A DNA stretch of 64,000 nt from Dallia pectoralis (lineage: Eukaryota > Chordata > Actinopteri > Esociformes > Umbridae), in the NCBI GenBank assembly GCA_029465975.1, contig CM055728.1, positions 7,981,689 to 8,045,688 on the forward strand. The letters run 5' to 3'. Position numbers and translations under genes: made by a program. Positions 1 to 11,699 of the stretch are shown piece by piece. Every line of letters starts with the position of its first letter. Position 1 is the stretch's first letter. Below the pieces are notes generated by a model, which searched no databases, was not told where the DNA came from, and saw nothing but the letters and a program-made list of their open reading frames with translations.

Positions 1-83
1 TAAGAAAGTCAAGGAAAAGTAAAGTCAGTAACTGCAATGGAACTCTTAAGTGATCAAGACGGATCAAAACAAAGGAAACATAC

Positions 84-214
84 ATGCTCTCGCAGAACTT
101 TGTGATTGTACTTGGCTTATCCTGGTTCCTCCGGAGTCGGAACCATCTCTGGATTTTCCTGACATCCCAGTCCAGCTGCTTTGATAGTCCCTCGACCCGC
201 TTCAAATCTGGACT
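84..214 (-). CDS. cers5: Ceramide synthase, coding exon 3
   Basis: 131 bp, 43 codons plus two bases. The acceptor is CTACACAG on the minus strand and the donor is GTATGT. The peptide contains GLSKQLDWDVRKIQRWF and RRNQDKPSTITKFCES, the start of the homeobox-like domain conserved in vertebrate CERS2-6. The exon ends in phase 2 with AT, so the next exon should supply the G of the conserved Met after CES. It is the last coding exon visible before the window edge. Confidence 0.88.
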
Positions 215-549
215 CTGTGTAGGAGAACCGCACAGAAGAGACTGTTTAAAACTGATATGCCCCTTTTTAAACTAAACCATGCTGAATTGTCGCACTGCTA
301 AACATGCCAATGAAAGATTCACCACAACAGAAAAAGACTGGCACCTACACATGACTACACTTTTTTCCTGACTAGATAGTATAAACTGTTTTCGCAAGTT
401 CAGAATAGGTTAAGCTGTGTTTTGCCAATTCCACTAGGCAGTCACACGAGGAGAACATTGTTTTTAAATCGTGGATTAAAAAAATATATTTTTAGTCACA
501 ATGTTGCCTTTGTCTGACTCGTCAAAAGAGCATAAGGGTCTGTATGTAC
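215..549 (-). other. Ceramide synthase intron 2
   Basis: 335 bp between exons 2 and 3. I see no gene or recognisable repeat in it. Confidence 0.7.
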
Positions 550-652
550 CACAGTGGATGTAAACACCCTCTCCAGGACAGCATTGGGCTGGGCTCGCCG
601 GCTTACTCCAGGCTGAATCTGAAGTAGTTGGGCACAGGGCTTGGCCACTAGC
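550..652 (-). CDS. cers5: Ceramide synthase, coding exon 2
   Basis: 103 bp, one base plus 34 codons. The acceptor is GATTTTAG and the donor is GTACAT. The peptide reads LVAKPCAQLLQIQ, then RAQPNAVLERVFTS, matching the conserved AKPCA...QPNA(I/V)LE segment that follows the first transmembrane stretch of CERS5/6. The first base completes the Arg codon begun in exon 1, and the exon ends in phase 0. Confidence 0.88.
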
Positions 653-2274
653 CTAAAATCAAACAAACAAACAAACACTGTGACAGAGCGGTGAGACATT
701 ACACATGGACCTGCAAGTACATTAGAAGTGGACATGTGGTTTGGCTCTACAGTACAGCCCTCCTAAAAATAAATGCCATTAGACTGTTGGTTTTAACATG
801 GCTAACAGGACTTTCACAGTTAACACAAGGCTTTACTGTATGTACATTGCGTGTGTGTGTGTTTGTGTGTGAGAGAGAAAAATAAGAATTGAGAAAGAGA
901 AACAGGCAGCCAAGGAAAGAGAATGGAGAGGAATGTAGCACTAACTGTAAACAGAAGCTTACCAACCATCATGTGAGAGAGGATTGGGTGGTGAGGAGAA
1001 GCACTTTGCTGAGGCAGACACTAACAAGAAACTAAGTCTATCACAAGACCTTCTCGTCCTTATTGCCCTGGTTCTACGACCCGCTTAACGGGTAATCTCG
1101 ACCTTCCTACGGCATGACCCAGGCACAAATAGCCGCCCAGCTACCAGAGCAGCAGGCATTGAAGAGAGGACTTACACAGGCCTAAATAAAGACACTAAGC
1201 CTGATTCCCGTTTGAAACAGTTCTGCACGTCCACATTCAAACACACAAAGGTGAAGAAAAGGTGACGAAGATAACAAGATACATATTATCCAATAACCAC
1301 GTCACCTGAAGGACTTGATTTGCTGATCTTTGTCCCTTGACCAAGATAAGCAGGAGAGTTTTGGTGGCACGTGTATTGCATAAAAGGTGTAATAGATGAA
1401 CACTGGACAAATAAGCCCCCAGACTGGGTTACTAAGTGACTGCATGGCATTTAATAAAACACAGGTCAATGAAGCCTGAGGGTTTATGTTTTTCTCACGC
1501 CAACAGCAAAACAAATATTTAGCCCGTTCGCATACTACAAACCATGTTGCATACTTTGTAAACTATTTGTGTTGGTCTATACCCATAGCAGCTTAATGTA
1601 AATTATTCCACAATAGTGTTTATGTCTAGGCTCTGCAAGGCTTAAGAGTGTAAACCAGCTTAAATGTTGAACACAATGATGGTCTATGATCATTGCCACA
1701 GGACACCCGGTAACATGCTCCTAGACACATTACCCTAGCAATTCAACTAGGTGTAGACAATGTAATATATCCTTTTGGCATCTCTCTGTCACACCTATAC
1801 TTTTCCGCTTACTAAGACCAGCACAGACATCCTGGTCTACAGTGGCTAGTCCTTTTTGTGTTTTGTGACGTGGTTTCATTACAGTGCAAATTGTTAGATA
1901 CATTTTCTGAGTCATAACTACAATACCTTTTGAGAAGGCGTCTAAATTATTTTGGAAAGCACTAGGTCTGTATCAATACTCAACAACCACTGACATTGCA
2001 ACAAAAACACATTCTGAACAATTTCTCATAAAACAACTTGTCACATAATGTGCAAATATCCGTACATTTATAGAGTAACATTCATTCATGGATTTAACAA
2101 CAGCAGAGATATTATTCAGACTTGGATTCTGCTGTACGAATTTAAAGTGGAATAGTTTAGAGCATCTATTGACTTGGTTAGAAAAAGTTGCCTAGTCAAA
2201 AACATGACAACCCTTTACTCCATATAAACCCAATATGTATGTACAACAGAAACCAAATCACGCACGCACGCACG

Positions 2275-2319
<45 letters not shown>

Positions 2320-2668
2320 ACACACGCACACACACACGAAAGTGTGTTAAAAGTCCATGGTTAAACTCCACCTTCAGCCTCCATGCCAACTCGTTTTTCC
2401 ATCGCATTGGAGATTTATCTGCATGTGTTGATGCTTTTGGATGTTTCAATGCATTTAAAAGGCTTCTCGATTAAACATAATTACATCGCAAACACTGTTT
2501 ATCTATAACTCAATTAAGTCAACTCTCTTTAACTGCTATATAGCGAACACACCGACACACAGAGGTGTACCGCTAAATCTTTGATGATGCGACATAGTCA
2601 CATATCAGATGCGGAAATCTTTTGTTTACCAAGACAAGTAGGCGCACGTTACTTCCTAAGCTGCATAC
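653..2668 (-). other. Ceramide synthase intron 1
   Basis: A 2.0-kb intron. It has a short TG run near 848-872 and a (CA)n microsatellite with a CACG prefix at about 2262-2337. I see no other gene or clear transposon. Confidence 0.7.
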
Positions 2669-2841
2669 CTCTCAAATAACACCCGGAGAGCGAGTACGCC
2701 GAACGCCAGCGGTAGGCAGGATAATAAGTGGCCGGCTTTGGGGTACTCCTCCCCGGGCGGCGGATGCTCGAGTTGCGCCCAAGTCACATTCGGTGGCAGC
2801 CAAAAACTCTCACTCCAAAACGTCGCCGAGAGATAATTCAT
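2669..2841 (-). CDS. cers5: Ceramide synthase, coding exon 1 with start codon
   Basis: 173 bp, 57 codons plus two bases; donor AG|GTATGC. I chose the Met codon at 2841-2839 because it leaves a normal-length N-terminus, starting MNYLSATFWSESFWLP, ahead of the conserved FWLPPNVTW motif. An upstream in-frame Met at 2928 would add 29 residues with no family resemblance. The hydrophobic segment HLLSCLPLAFGVLALRVLF corresponds to the first membrane span. The exon and its upstream flank are CpG-rich, as expected at a promoter. Confidence 0.87.
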
Positions 2842-2940
2842 TTCGAGGAGATCCCGGTCCTTCTCAAAACCATAAAAAATGTATAACGTCGCTCGCTCTG
2901 CGATGAAAACGCCACTTCTTTCCGACACTACGCTACTTTA
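2842..2940 (-). promoter_or_regulatory. Likely 5' UTR and core promoter of the ceramide synthase
   Basis: CpG-rich sequence directly upstream of the start codon, continuous with the CpG-rich exon 1. I see no clear TATA box. The transcription start cannot be placed from sequence alone. Confidence 0.45.
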
Positions 2941-3067
2941 GAGAGTAGTTGTGTCGGCTTGGGGCAGAAAGTTCTGGCAGAAGTGAGAAAGTAGGCTGGG
3001 TGGATGCTGCCACCGTCCACAACGCCACAAGCTCACTGTCATAATTGGAGACTTCATTCCCAAGAGA

Positions 3068-3262
3068 CCGCATAGAGGCAAACAGAAAGGGCTGACCCCG
3101 CCCCAAAATCTACGCATAGAGGCAGAGAGGGCTGACTCCGCCCCCAAAGAGGCAAACAGAGAGGGCTGACTCCGCCCCAAAAGAGGCAAACAGAGAGGAC
3201 TGACTCCGCCCCCAGATCTACGCATAGAGGCAAACAGAGAGAGCTGACTCCGCCCCCAGATC
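3068..3262. repeat. GC-box-bearing minisatellite upstream of the ceramide synthase
   Basis: Imperfect tandem units of about 30-40 bp built on an AGAGGCAAACAGAGAGGGCTGACTCCGCCCC-type core, some with an extra ATCTACGCAT segment. The GC-box-like heptamer CCGCCCC occurs five times, starting near 3098, 3138, 3172, 3206 and 3250. It lies about 230-420 bp upstream of the start codon. Confidence 0.85.
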
Positions 3263-6200
3263 TTGTATGGAGGCCGAATTCTGTCCAGATTGCAATACAT
3301 ACAGACGGTTGGTCTGGGAACGCCCCCGGAAACGCCCCATCACGTGGTGTGAATTTTGCCCGTGGGGGAAAACATTGCCTTGGCGCTAATTGAAATACAA
3401 GTGATAATCATGCTGAAGAGTTGCTGTGTTGTTTTCTGAACCGCCAATAAACAAACAAATTATAAATTGAAGTTCTACATCCGTCCTAATAAACACACAG
3501 AACCGGAAAATAGGAAAAAATGGCTACAAACAATAAGGCGTGAGGATGGTCAGGGGAAGTTGTGGAATCCCAATACTAAGCATGTTTATGTGTGCAGTCG
3601 GCATTTCATCATAGGCAGGCTACGTAAACATTGTGTTCATTATTAACTTTAGCAAAACTGTGCATATATAATTACCCTTATCATTCTACCTTAAACTAAA
3701 CTGTAGCCCAGCGGCGAACCTAAACTATAATGCCTGGCTGTCGAACCTAAACACGCATGAAAACGCTTCATTACGATACACTTAATACCGACTAAATATC
3801 AGCACAGTCCCTTGCAACTTCGTAGTACTGATCACAGTTTTACAAAAGGATTAATAGTTTTGAGTGAAACATACGTACAATTGGTAAGTGACAAGGTTTT
3901 ATGGAGTTATAGTATACAACAGACAAAAGTTGATTGAGTTATAGGCTAATGCTACAGCTACCGGAGATACAACCAGATCACAAAATATGTGTGTAAACGA
4001 GACCACCAGCCATTTGGTTGGGTCATTGACCCAGTTTTTTAATTAAATAAGGCCAATCAGAACCTATTGCAGTTAAATTTACAATGTACTGTTGGCGGTC
4101 GGCAGGCGTCAATGACTCCCAATACAACATTTTATCATTCAAATACACATGATGGTCGAGGTATTTTCCCCCGCAAGACCACGCCTCCAACTATGACGAG
4201 TTGCCGACTGTATTAGGTGACTTACTTAGTGAGTATAGTATATTAAATATAACTTTTGTAATTTTAATTTGCATTCAGATAAGTGGACACAGGTGTCATC
4301 ACAGCAACTTTGTGAAATGTTACATTTCTAATAGTGGTTGTGTGAAACACAACTGTAATTTTATATCGACTAGAATGTTTGCTCCGCTTTTTTAATTTGA
4401 GATGGATTGGATTTGTAATTTGTCATTTTCTAAAATAAACTGTAGCTATGTAAAATCTTAGAAAAAAAGAATATCAAATTTTTATTGGTGATAATATTGT
4501 TTTTCATTTTGTTTAGTCTGGTACAATATTGCTTAGGTCAGGGGTGGGCAAACTTAGGCCAGAGGGCCGAATCCAGAGGCTTGCAAGACTACCTAAAGTG
4601 AACTAAGATGCTATTCGGAACGGGATTGAGCGCAAATTAACTGGAATGTGTTGCGCAATGTTTTAAAAGATTAAATAACACCAGTTATTTTTTACTATTT
4701 TTTATTGTCCACAAACTAAGCAAGCTTTAACAGAATAGTAGACCAGTATTAACCAGTAGTTATGGGTTTTCAACACATTATGATACATTAAAACAACTGC
4801 AACTTGTATATGTTTATATTCTAAATATTATCAATATCAGCTCTATCAAATATTTATAATCAAATGATTTTGCTGACTAAATATATTGTAGTGTAACCTA
4901 CTATTGCAAAGTTATGTAGCAAAATAATTACAAAAACAAAGCTTCCCAATACTGAATTAAGATTCGAATACCAACTTAATGAATGAAGACTAAAAAGTAT
5001 TATGGTACTATGTTTGTTAACTTATGTTCCACATTATTGTCCAGTGTAGGATGTGTGTGTGTGTGTGTTTTTCACAGGTGCCGGGACTGAGTGCTGATTG
5101 AGATGAGAGGCAGGGTTATCGGGCCTTTGAAGTGGCCGCACCTGCAGGTAATTACTGTGCCTATAAAGCTCTGTTGGCTTGGGCTGAATAAGGAGAGACT
5201 TGTAGAGGAAATGCAGAGAAAATAATTGAGAGAATTTTGAGAACATGTTTTGTGTTCTTGTTTGATGCCGTACGCTGTCTGTCTACTATTTTGTTTGCGT
5301 TTCTTTCCCTTTTAAGGTTAGATACAAGCGGGTGGGCCTCTTGGTTTATAGCAGGTAGTAGAGTATGGAAGGTTAGAGGGTGATATGCAGGGAAAAGTAG
5401 GGATCTTATGTTTCATTTCTTTGATTGGTCCCCGCTCGGTCAACCCTTGTCTCTCCCCCTGTTAGCGTTCTATGTTAAGTGATTAAATTGTTATTATTAG
5501 TATATAATGTTATAATTATTATTTACTAAATATTTAAAACGGAAACCGCCATTTTGTTTGTCCCAATTGTTCTAGCACACACGCACCCACATGCTCCACT
5601 TATGCACATTGAATTGGGCTGTTGAGTCTTCCCACCTTCAGCTAGCTCTCGTTACCATCTTGGAGGTGGGAGCGTTGCAATGTTTTACAGAGTGTTGTTT
5701 TAGTTTCATGTACTGTTTACGTAGGCTTTTATTTCGATTTATTAAGATTACGATGTGTCATTCGTTTTTTGGCCAATTAATCTTTTTTTGCAAATTCCAC
5801 AACATTACTGTTTTACTGTCAAAAACATAGACATAATTTTTTGTATATTTATTTATTTTTGCCTAAATATAGAGCTCTTACGTTCTCACACTGTAATGAA
5901 CTCTGGCTCATTAGAGACATCTAGTGTGCTAGTAGGGCATTATGGCCCCTAACATGATATCTTTTGTTTAGCACCTCACAACCCAGTGTAAGTAACTACC
6001 CCCGGACTTTTGTTTCGACTATCGTTTTCACCTGCTTCTCGTTTTGTTAATTAGTAGGGGTATTTAGGTTCCATCTGTTCACCTGGTTGTGTGGACCATT
6101 TGGTTGTTTGCTGTTTTGTGTTGCGGACAGTTCTTTTGTTGATTTGTTCAAAGTTGAACATTAAAGAGATTATGTCCAGCGAAAGCTCTGCAGTTGCGTC

Positions 6201-7317
6201 CTTCTTCCAGCGCCCCGACACACAGGATATAGAACAGTATAATGCAATGAATTGTGGACACTGATGATTATCAATGTCCACAATTAGTTACACAATTAGT
6301 TACCAAAAAAGTTACAAAAACTCCCATTTTAAAGGCCACATTTCATTCAGACCACATATCCAGACCAGGGAAAAATGCATACTTATACCCATATGGTCAT
6401 TCCCAATAGTTATCCCCCAAACTTTCACCTAGTTCGGTTGTGTATTCATTTGTATTTAGCTTCTGTTCAAAGTAGCTGTCTTCTTACTAGTAACATTTTA
6501 TCACTTTATAGACAGTTTTTTGTTCAAGCTTCTTTTCTATTTTTGAGGAAGTGTGTTTTGCAGTGACGATCTAGAGTGGCAGTATTACAACTGACATATC
6601 GAAAACAAACATGACATTTGCATCATCTTGGGAGTTCTTGGATATTTGACTGCTGACACATACTCTTTCTTGGAAGTAGGTCAGCAGTGGACTAATAAAC
6701 AGAATGCAGAAGTCTAGTTGTAGTTTTTTCTGTAATCGTGTTTCTAAATTACAGCTATATTCGCCCTATTTCAATGTGAACTGTCAATAATCTGAGATTG
6801 AGTGAAATAGTATATTGTAACAAATTGTGAACGAACTTGAGTCCGAAAATCACTTCTGGCTTTGTTGTTTAGTGCAGCACTATGTTTGTGGCACCCATCT
6901 GAATGTGTAACGGGGGGAGGGGTTCCCTGATGGTATTTAGACTGTTCAGTCACTGTATTATGGCATTTAGTTTGACCTTGAGATTGTACCACTATATAAG
7001 TTCATCTACAATTCCCCCCATTCATATCTTCACTACTTACTTTTTTACCTGAAATCTTCTTTCACAAAGGTTTTTCCTGTACTTTGGAAATGCCTCCTAA
7101 CCTTGGATTTATCACTGCATTAGTTCATTGTATCAGTTTCATTATCCAGCAACCTCATTAAATAGAATGCACACCAAGTTTCCCTCATTTTTCTATATTC
7201 TACGTCCTGCATTTCATGTCAAAAGTGTCTCACCCAGAGCTCAAAAACAATGTATTCACATGTATGCATTTAGTGAACAAAGAGTTAAATTAAAAGGAAA
7301 TGGCAGTGCCCTACTTG
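3263..7317. other. Intergenic region between the divergent ceramide synthase and SLMAP
   Basis: About 4 kb without a convincing gene. Near 4536 it has a CAGGGGTGGGCAAACT sequence resembling a hAT (Charlie-type) terminus. There is a short TG run near 5052 and an LTR-like tract at about 5987-6222. I looked for the FHA-domain and N-terminal coiled-coil exons of SLMAP here and recognised none. Confidence 0.6.
5987..6222 (+). repeat. Possible solo LTR or LTR fragment
   Basis: The stretch starts TGTAAGTAACTACC and ends CGCCCCGACACA, so it has TG...CA ends. A terminal TTAAAGAG then CTCTGCAGTTGCGTCCTTC resembles fish gypsy LTR ends. I could not find a clean target duplication and there is no internal retroelement sequence next to it. 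Confidence 0.35.
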
Positions 7318-7326
7318 GTATAAAAG
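7318..7326 (+). promoter_or_regulatory. TATA-box-like motif upstream of SLMAP
   Basis: TATAAAAGG is followed about 30 bp later by a CA-repeat tract and, 740 bp downstream, by the first recognisable SLMAP exon. A GAG|GTAACA donor-like site at 7882/7883 could close a non-coding first exon. This is suggestive only; TATA-like strings occur by chance. Confidence 0.3.
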
Positions 7327-7349
7327 GACAGGCGCACATAAACTCTCTC

Positions 7350-7408
7350 TCACACACACACACACACTACACACACACACACACACACATACACACACAC
7401 ACACACTA
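7350..7408. repeat. (CA)n microsatellite
   Basis: An interrupted CA/CACACT dinucleotide tract. The open frames across it on both strands are by-products of the repeat. Confidence 0.9.
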
Positions 7409-8068
7409 CCCGCCTCATGTACTCTCACATTGGCAGGTCCTATTGTTAGCCTAAGCCCCCGTTTATACATCACTACCAACTGGCCTGGGAGCTGCTCGAT
7501 TCCCTTAACAAAACCTCTCTCTGTTTCAATATGTAGCCACAGCTTCCCTGATGCCCTAGTCGGATTCATGACCTACTGTGAAAAGACCGGGACTCTCCAA
7601 CGCAGAGGGGGGGAAACTGTGACAAAGTGTAATTTCTACCTGGATGACCAGTCACTTTAATAAACCAGTAATTTCTAGTGTACCACGGTTTGCTTTTCTT
7701 ACATGCCTTGGAAAACACTGTGGCAGCCGGATGGATGGTCTACAGTATGTTATTGCATTTCATCGGACCCCTATTCTGATGGACTATTCCATTTCGCATC
7801 CGAAAAATCAGATAGTTGAAAAGAATTCTTCATGTCAGGGACCGCCACAGCAGGGATAATAGCAGACGACACCTGACCTGAGGTAACATCACAATATTGA
7901 ACGTTTAAAACGTTTTCACAACTGTAGAATGTGATAGTATTGTTTTCATAATCTCTTATGATTGCAAATGCTTGTCTTTTTAATTCTCAATGTAGCTGTT
8001 CTAACATCCCTAACTGATTGTAAAGTCATGTAATATGACCAAAGACTTCTTCTCCTCTTTTGTTGCAG

Positions 8069-8130
8069 AGATAAACAAATGGATCATCCGGAGCCGAAAG
8101 AACTTATGAATAATGTCACGCTCATTAAAG
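8069..8130 (+). CDS. slmap: SLMAP exon A, including a possible short-form start
   Basis: 62 bp; acceptor TTGTTGCAG, donor AAAG|GTAGCA. In phase with the next exon it reads DKQMDHPEPKELMNNVTLIK, which lines up with the mammalian segment around an internal MDEQDLNEP start used by short SLMAP forms. The Met at 8083 could therefore start a short protein. The acceptor upstream of the exon suggests that at least one non-coding or coding exon precedes it. Confidence 0.68.
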
Positions 8131-9929
8131 GTAGCAAAAGCCATTACTTACTATTGCATAAAACTGGACTGGATATGTGTTGCATCAGTACTGTAACCAG
8201 TCACCTCCTATCCTATTTCTGACTTGTGCAAGTCATCCTAGACCTGGTTGCAGTGACAGAGGAAAGGGTCAAAGAGAGGCAGAATGTGTAATGGAACATT
8301 TGGGTGTGGAAACATGCAATTTGAGCGCTCCCATCGCTAGATAAGGAGTTTTGGTTAAGGCCACCAATACCTGATTTAAAGTGGAATACTACAGTAATCC
8401 GTTGGAGCTTAATGTTCTTATTAATGACTATGTAATGACAGTGTTGTTATCAAGGCTTACAGGAATGACGACCTCTTCTCCATGAAAAGAATAACAGTTT
8501 AGAGGACATTTATGTAGCATGGGAACATTTCTAAGCCTTTGGTCTGGAAGATGAATAAATTTGTAACGCTTTAATTAGTGACCTGAAAGATCAGGTTGGG
8601 AATTCACCATGAAAAGTCATTTGACATGTGAGCCAGAGCTTTCGCAATATCCTTAGAACACAGGACTCTTTAACCCCGCACTTGCTGTAATGCCGAATTT
8701 TTAAATAATCAATAGCTTCTTCTGTAATTATAAACACAAAACAGGAAATCCTGACCACTCTGGCACAGTTTCCTTCGCTGCCACATTTAGACGAGAGAGC
8801 TTGACGTCTATACCCTTCAGCACAATTTAATAGAACGGGGATTCTGATTGCATTCATTGTGTGGTGCCAATCAGGCAATGTGATGCTCAACGAAGCAGCT
8901 AGTCCAATAGATATTTTTAGATGCAGAAAGGAGCATTTCGGGGTCCTCCCAGGAGATGCATTGGTCTAATCTGCTCTGTGGTATCACCCAGCTGACATCC
9001 ACAGTATAGGGTATGCACTGCTAGCTGATGAGTGGCTGTAAATCCCAACAGTCATAATAATCGCCAGTATCGCCTAGGGAGTGGGGAGGCATGGTCAGCA
9101 GGTATTTCTTAATCTCTCGCTAGGGACTACCTTAGGCGGTTTGGAAAACTGCTAATCTAACAAAGTTTGTTAGATGAGGTAGTGTGCCCTGCCACATGTT
9201 AATAAACAACCTATAAGGAAATATTAAATCCTGAATCCATTGGGAATTGTTTGCGATAGACAGAACAATATTTATTATTGGATATAAAAAACTACCGGGG
9301 GAGGGACAAAAATATGACAACAAATATCCTAAGATGTGCAGTCCTGTCTGACAATAGTGTGCTGTGAAAGATAAGGCTAACACATCCTGACACACACTCT
9401 CTCTCTCTCTCGCTCTCTCTCTCTGTCTCTCTCTCTCTCTCTCTCTGTCTCTCTCATTTACGCACACTATCTCAGAGTCCAGAACATTCTTGTCTGTTTA
9501 CAGCGTGGAGGTCATGTGACTGTGCCCGGGGTGCCACCAGGCTCCAACAGACTCTCACCACTGCATCATTTACACTGACATTTATTTGAAGTACTAGCAT
9601 CTCATAAGTTTTTCTGCTATTTGAAACAGATGTGTTTTTTATGGATAAAGGGTCTGCATGAGTGATGTCATGGCCTTGTGATATCCTCATTTACGGTTGA
9701 CCCGCTTGACCTGTTTAGATACCTCACATGTCTAAAATGCCTAAAATTAATCTTTTCTGAGACTGGCGTTGGCAAAATAGTTTAAGACACAGTGTAAGAT
9801 TTATTTAACTAAACTCTCTAATATCAGTCATTTTGTACAAATATTTGTCTTTGAGCATGTCAACCACATCTACCCTGTTATTTTTGGTGTGTCCTTTTCT
9901 GAACTTTGTTTATTTCCACCCTTTCCCAG
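8131..9929 (+). other. SLMAP intron A
   Basis: 1.8 kb. It contains a CT/GA-rich microsatellite at about 9397-9455. I see no other gene. Confidence 0.65.
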
Positions 9930-10055
9930 ATGAGCTGATCCAATCCAACATGGGCACCAGTGACTCAGAGAAAGTCATCAAGCATCTGAATGAGCAGCTT
10001 TGTGAGGCACAGGAAGTTTCCAACACGGAAAAACGCAAATACATGGAACTGCAAG
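9930..10055 (+). CDS. slmap: SLMAP exon B
   Basis: 126 bp; acceptor CTTTCCCAG, donor AAG|GTACC. The peptide ELIQSNMGTSDSEKVIKHLN continues to EQLCEAQEVSNTEKRKYMELQ. Its heptad pattern is that of a coiled coil, and the EAQE...K..ELQ spacing matches mammalian SLMAP. The exon begins in phase 1 and ends in phase 1. Confidence 0.85.
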
Positions 10056-10104
10056 GTACCAGGAAAGCTCTGAAAATTACCTACTCACAGTAATGTATTA
10101 TTTA

Positions 10105-11385
10105 GTGATAAGAGATGGGGATGCTTGAGTCGCATTAAAAACCGCACACACCGGCACTTCAGACTCGACAAAAACTCTTCAGACTCGACTTTGACTTGAG
10201 ACGCAGGACTCGTGAACAATCTTTATTTTTAAGAATTGTCTGCAGAGCTGAATGTTATCCCCCTCCCCTGTGTAACCTATGACTTACCTATGTCACACAT
10301 ACTTAACGTATCTGCTGAGAGAGGACAACAAACATGTCAACCGGCCGCTGATGTGCTATTCACCATAAGCCTCGGGCCAAACAAAAGAAGAGCTGAATGC
10401 GGAATATGTGGTATCATGTAATGGATTCTCACTCAGCCACATCTCTTTGTATCAGGCACCTAAAAACGCACCCTGACAGGTTAGCAAACATGTTTATCTC
10501 AGCATTAGCCATGTATATTTGGCTTGCTTCTTGCTTGAGCTATGACCCACGGGAGGTTAACTCCATCTGTCGTTTGCAACCGCAAGATGTTATAAAAAGC
10601 GTTTGTTTGATTGCCAAGCACGTGGTAGTCGATTCACGGAATCATTTACGTCCCACTGGCCGCGACCCTGTTAATTATGAACGTGGGCTTCGAACAGGTA
10701 ACAGGTTTATTGTTGATCATGTAACTTTACAGTTTTAATTTGTTAACGTTACACTGGGTTTGAGAGCATGGGGGATGTGTCAACTCACAGCTTATAAGAT
10801 GTCATTATTTGCAGCTGTAGGCCACATGACATGGTTGTGCTATCCAGCCACTAATTAAAAAATTAAGAAATTATGATTCTCTAATATAAGCAAGTGAACT
10901 AACGTTTTAACGTTTTTGTGGACTTATTTCACATTATTTGGCAAAAGTTGTTTTTTCATTTAGCTACATTGTGATGTTTTGCAGTTTGCACTTATTGAGA
11001 GGATGTTCTTATTGGCGCTGTGAAATATAAAATGTTCTGTATTTGTTCTTATGGTCCCACAGAGCCTGAACAAAAGCAGGCAAGGTCGGTCATTGTGACT
11101 TAGCAACAGTAAAGTGATTATCTTCTTCTTTAGTACCTCAATGTTTGCTCTGTACTGTATGTTCATGTTGCAAGGCAAAATACAGTAAATTTACTTCAAA
11201 ATAAAGCGATCTGGATGTTTTTAGTCATATTTCAATAGCCTGTTTACACTAAATATATACCAAACAATCAAAGCTGATATGCTAATAGGTAAAGGAGTCA
11301 TGATAACCTAAATGTGGCATAGAACACTCATTATCACCATAAGAAACTTGAGACTTGACTTGGACATTAGCTCACATTACCACAA
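10105..11385 (+). mobile_element. Decayed hAT/ZBED-like DNA transposon remnant
   Basis: Lies in a SLMAP intron. The outer parts contain repeated GACTCGACTTTGACTTGAG-type and GAGACTTGACTTGGAC strings typical of a fish repeat. The interior carries a broken BED-type zinc-finger trace: an AECGICGIM segment, a stop and a frame change, then SATSLCIRHLKTHPDRLA (about 10385-10490). No intact transposase remains. Borders are approximate. Confidence 0.5.
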
Positions 11386-11504
11386 CAGCTGCATCATCTT
11401 ATTTCCTAAATTATAAAAGCAAATTCTTGAAGGATTATGTAACCCCATGATTTTGGTGTTATTTTTTAGTGTTGTAAAGCGATTTCTAAGTATCAATAAG
11501 TAAA

Positions 11505-11665
11505 CATTGCTTTCAGGAAAGTCTTTAGACCCCTTCACATTGACCACATTTGTTGTGTTTTAGACATGTTTTATAATTCAGTAATGTTTTGTCATCAATA
11601 TACAGACTCCATTATAATTACAAATGAAAATAAAAAGTATTTAGACCCATCATTCAATAAAGTAT
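11505..11665 (+). mobile_element. Tc1-like transposon terminus fragment
   Basis: TTTCAGGAAAGTCTTTAGACCCC, then ATCAATATACAGACTCC, resembles the terminal repeat of a common salmonid-type Tc1-like element. There is no transposase sequence here. Confidence 0.5.
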
Positions 11666-11699
11666 TTGGCTAAACGAAGGGCACAGAAAGAGTGTTTCT

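Larger units (their letters stand above)
1..2940 (-). other. cers5: Gene span: ceramide synthase (CERS5/6 group), 5' part only
   Basis: Three coding exons read leftward: 2841-2669, 652-550 and 214-84. All junctions have AG/GT signals and compatible phases. Together they give about 135 N-terminal residues, and the gene continues past base 1. Ceramide synthases are multi-pass ER enzymes that N-acylate sphingoid bases. The segment covers the N-terminal region and the start of the homeobox-like domain; the catalytic TLC/Lag1p domain is outside the window. The motifs FWLPPNVTW, AKPCA, QPNAVLE and GLSKQLDW are typical of the family. Several choices, such as a YP before the first hydrophobic stretch and RRNQDKP, lean to CERS5 over CERS6, but I cannot fully separate the two. 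The gene is divergent from SLMAP. Confidence 0.85.

Noticed and set aside
9833..9929. Upstream extension of the SLMAP exon B frame to a Met at 9833
   Set aside because: A strong pyrimidine tract and CTTTCCCAG acceptor lie inside it, and the upstream exon A joins in phase, so this part is intron.
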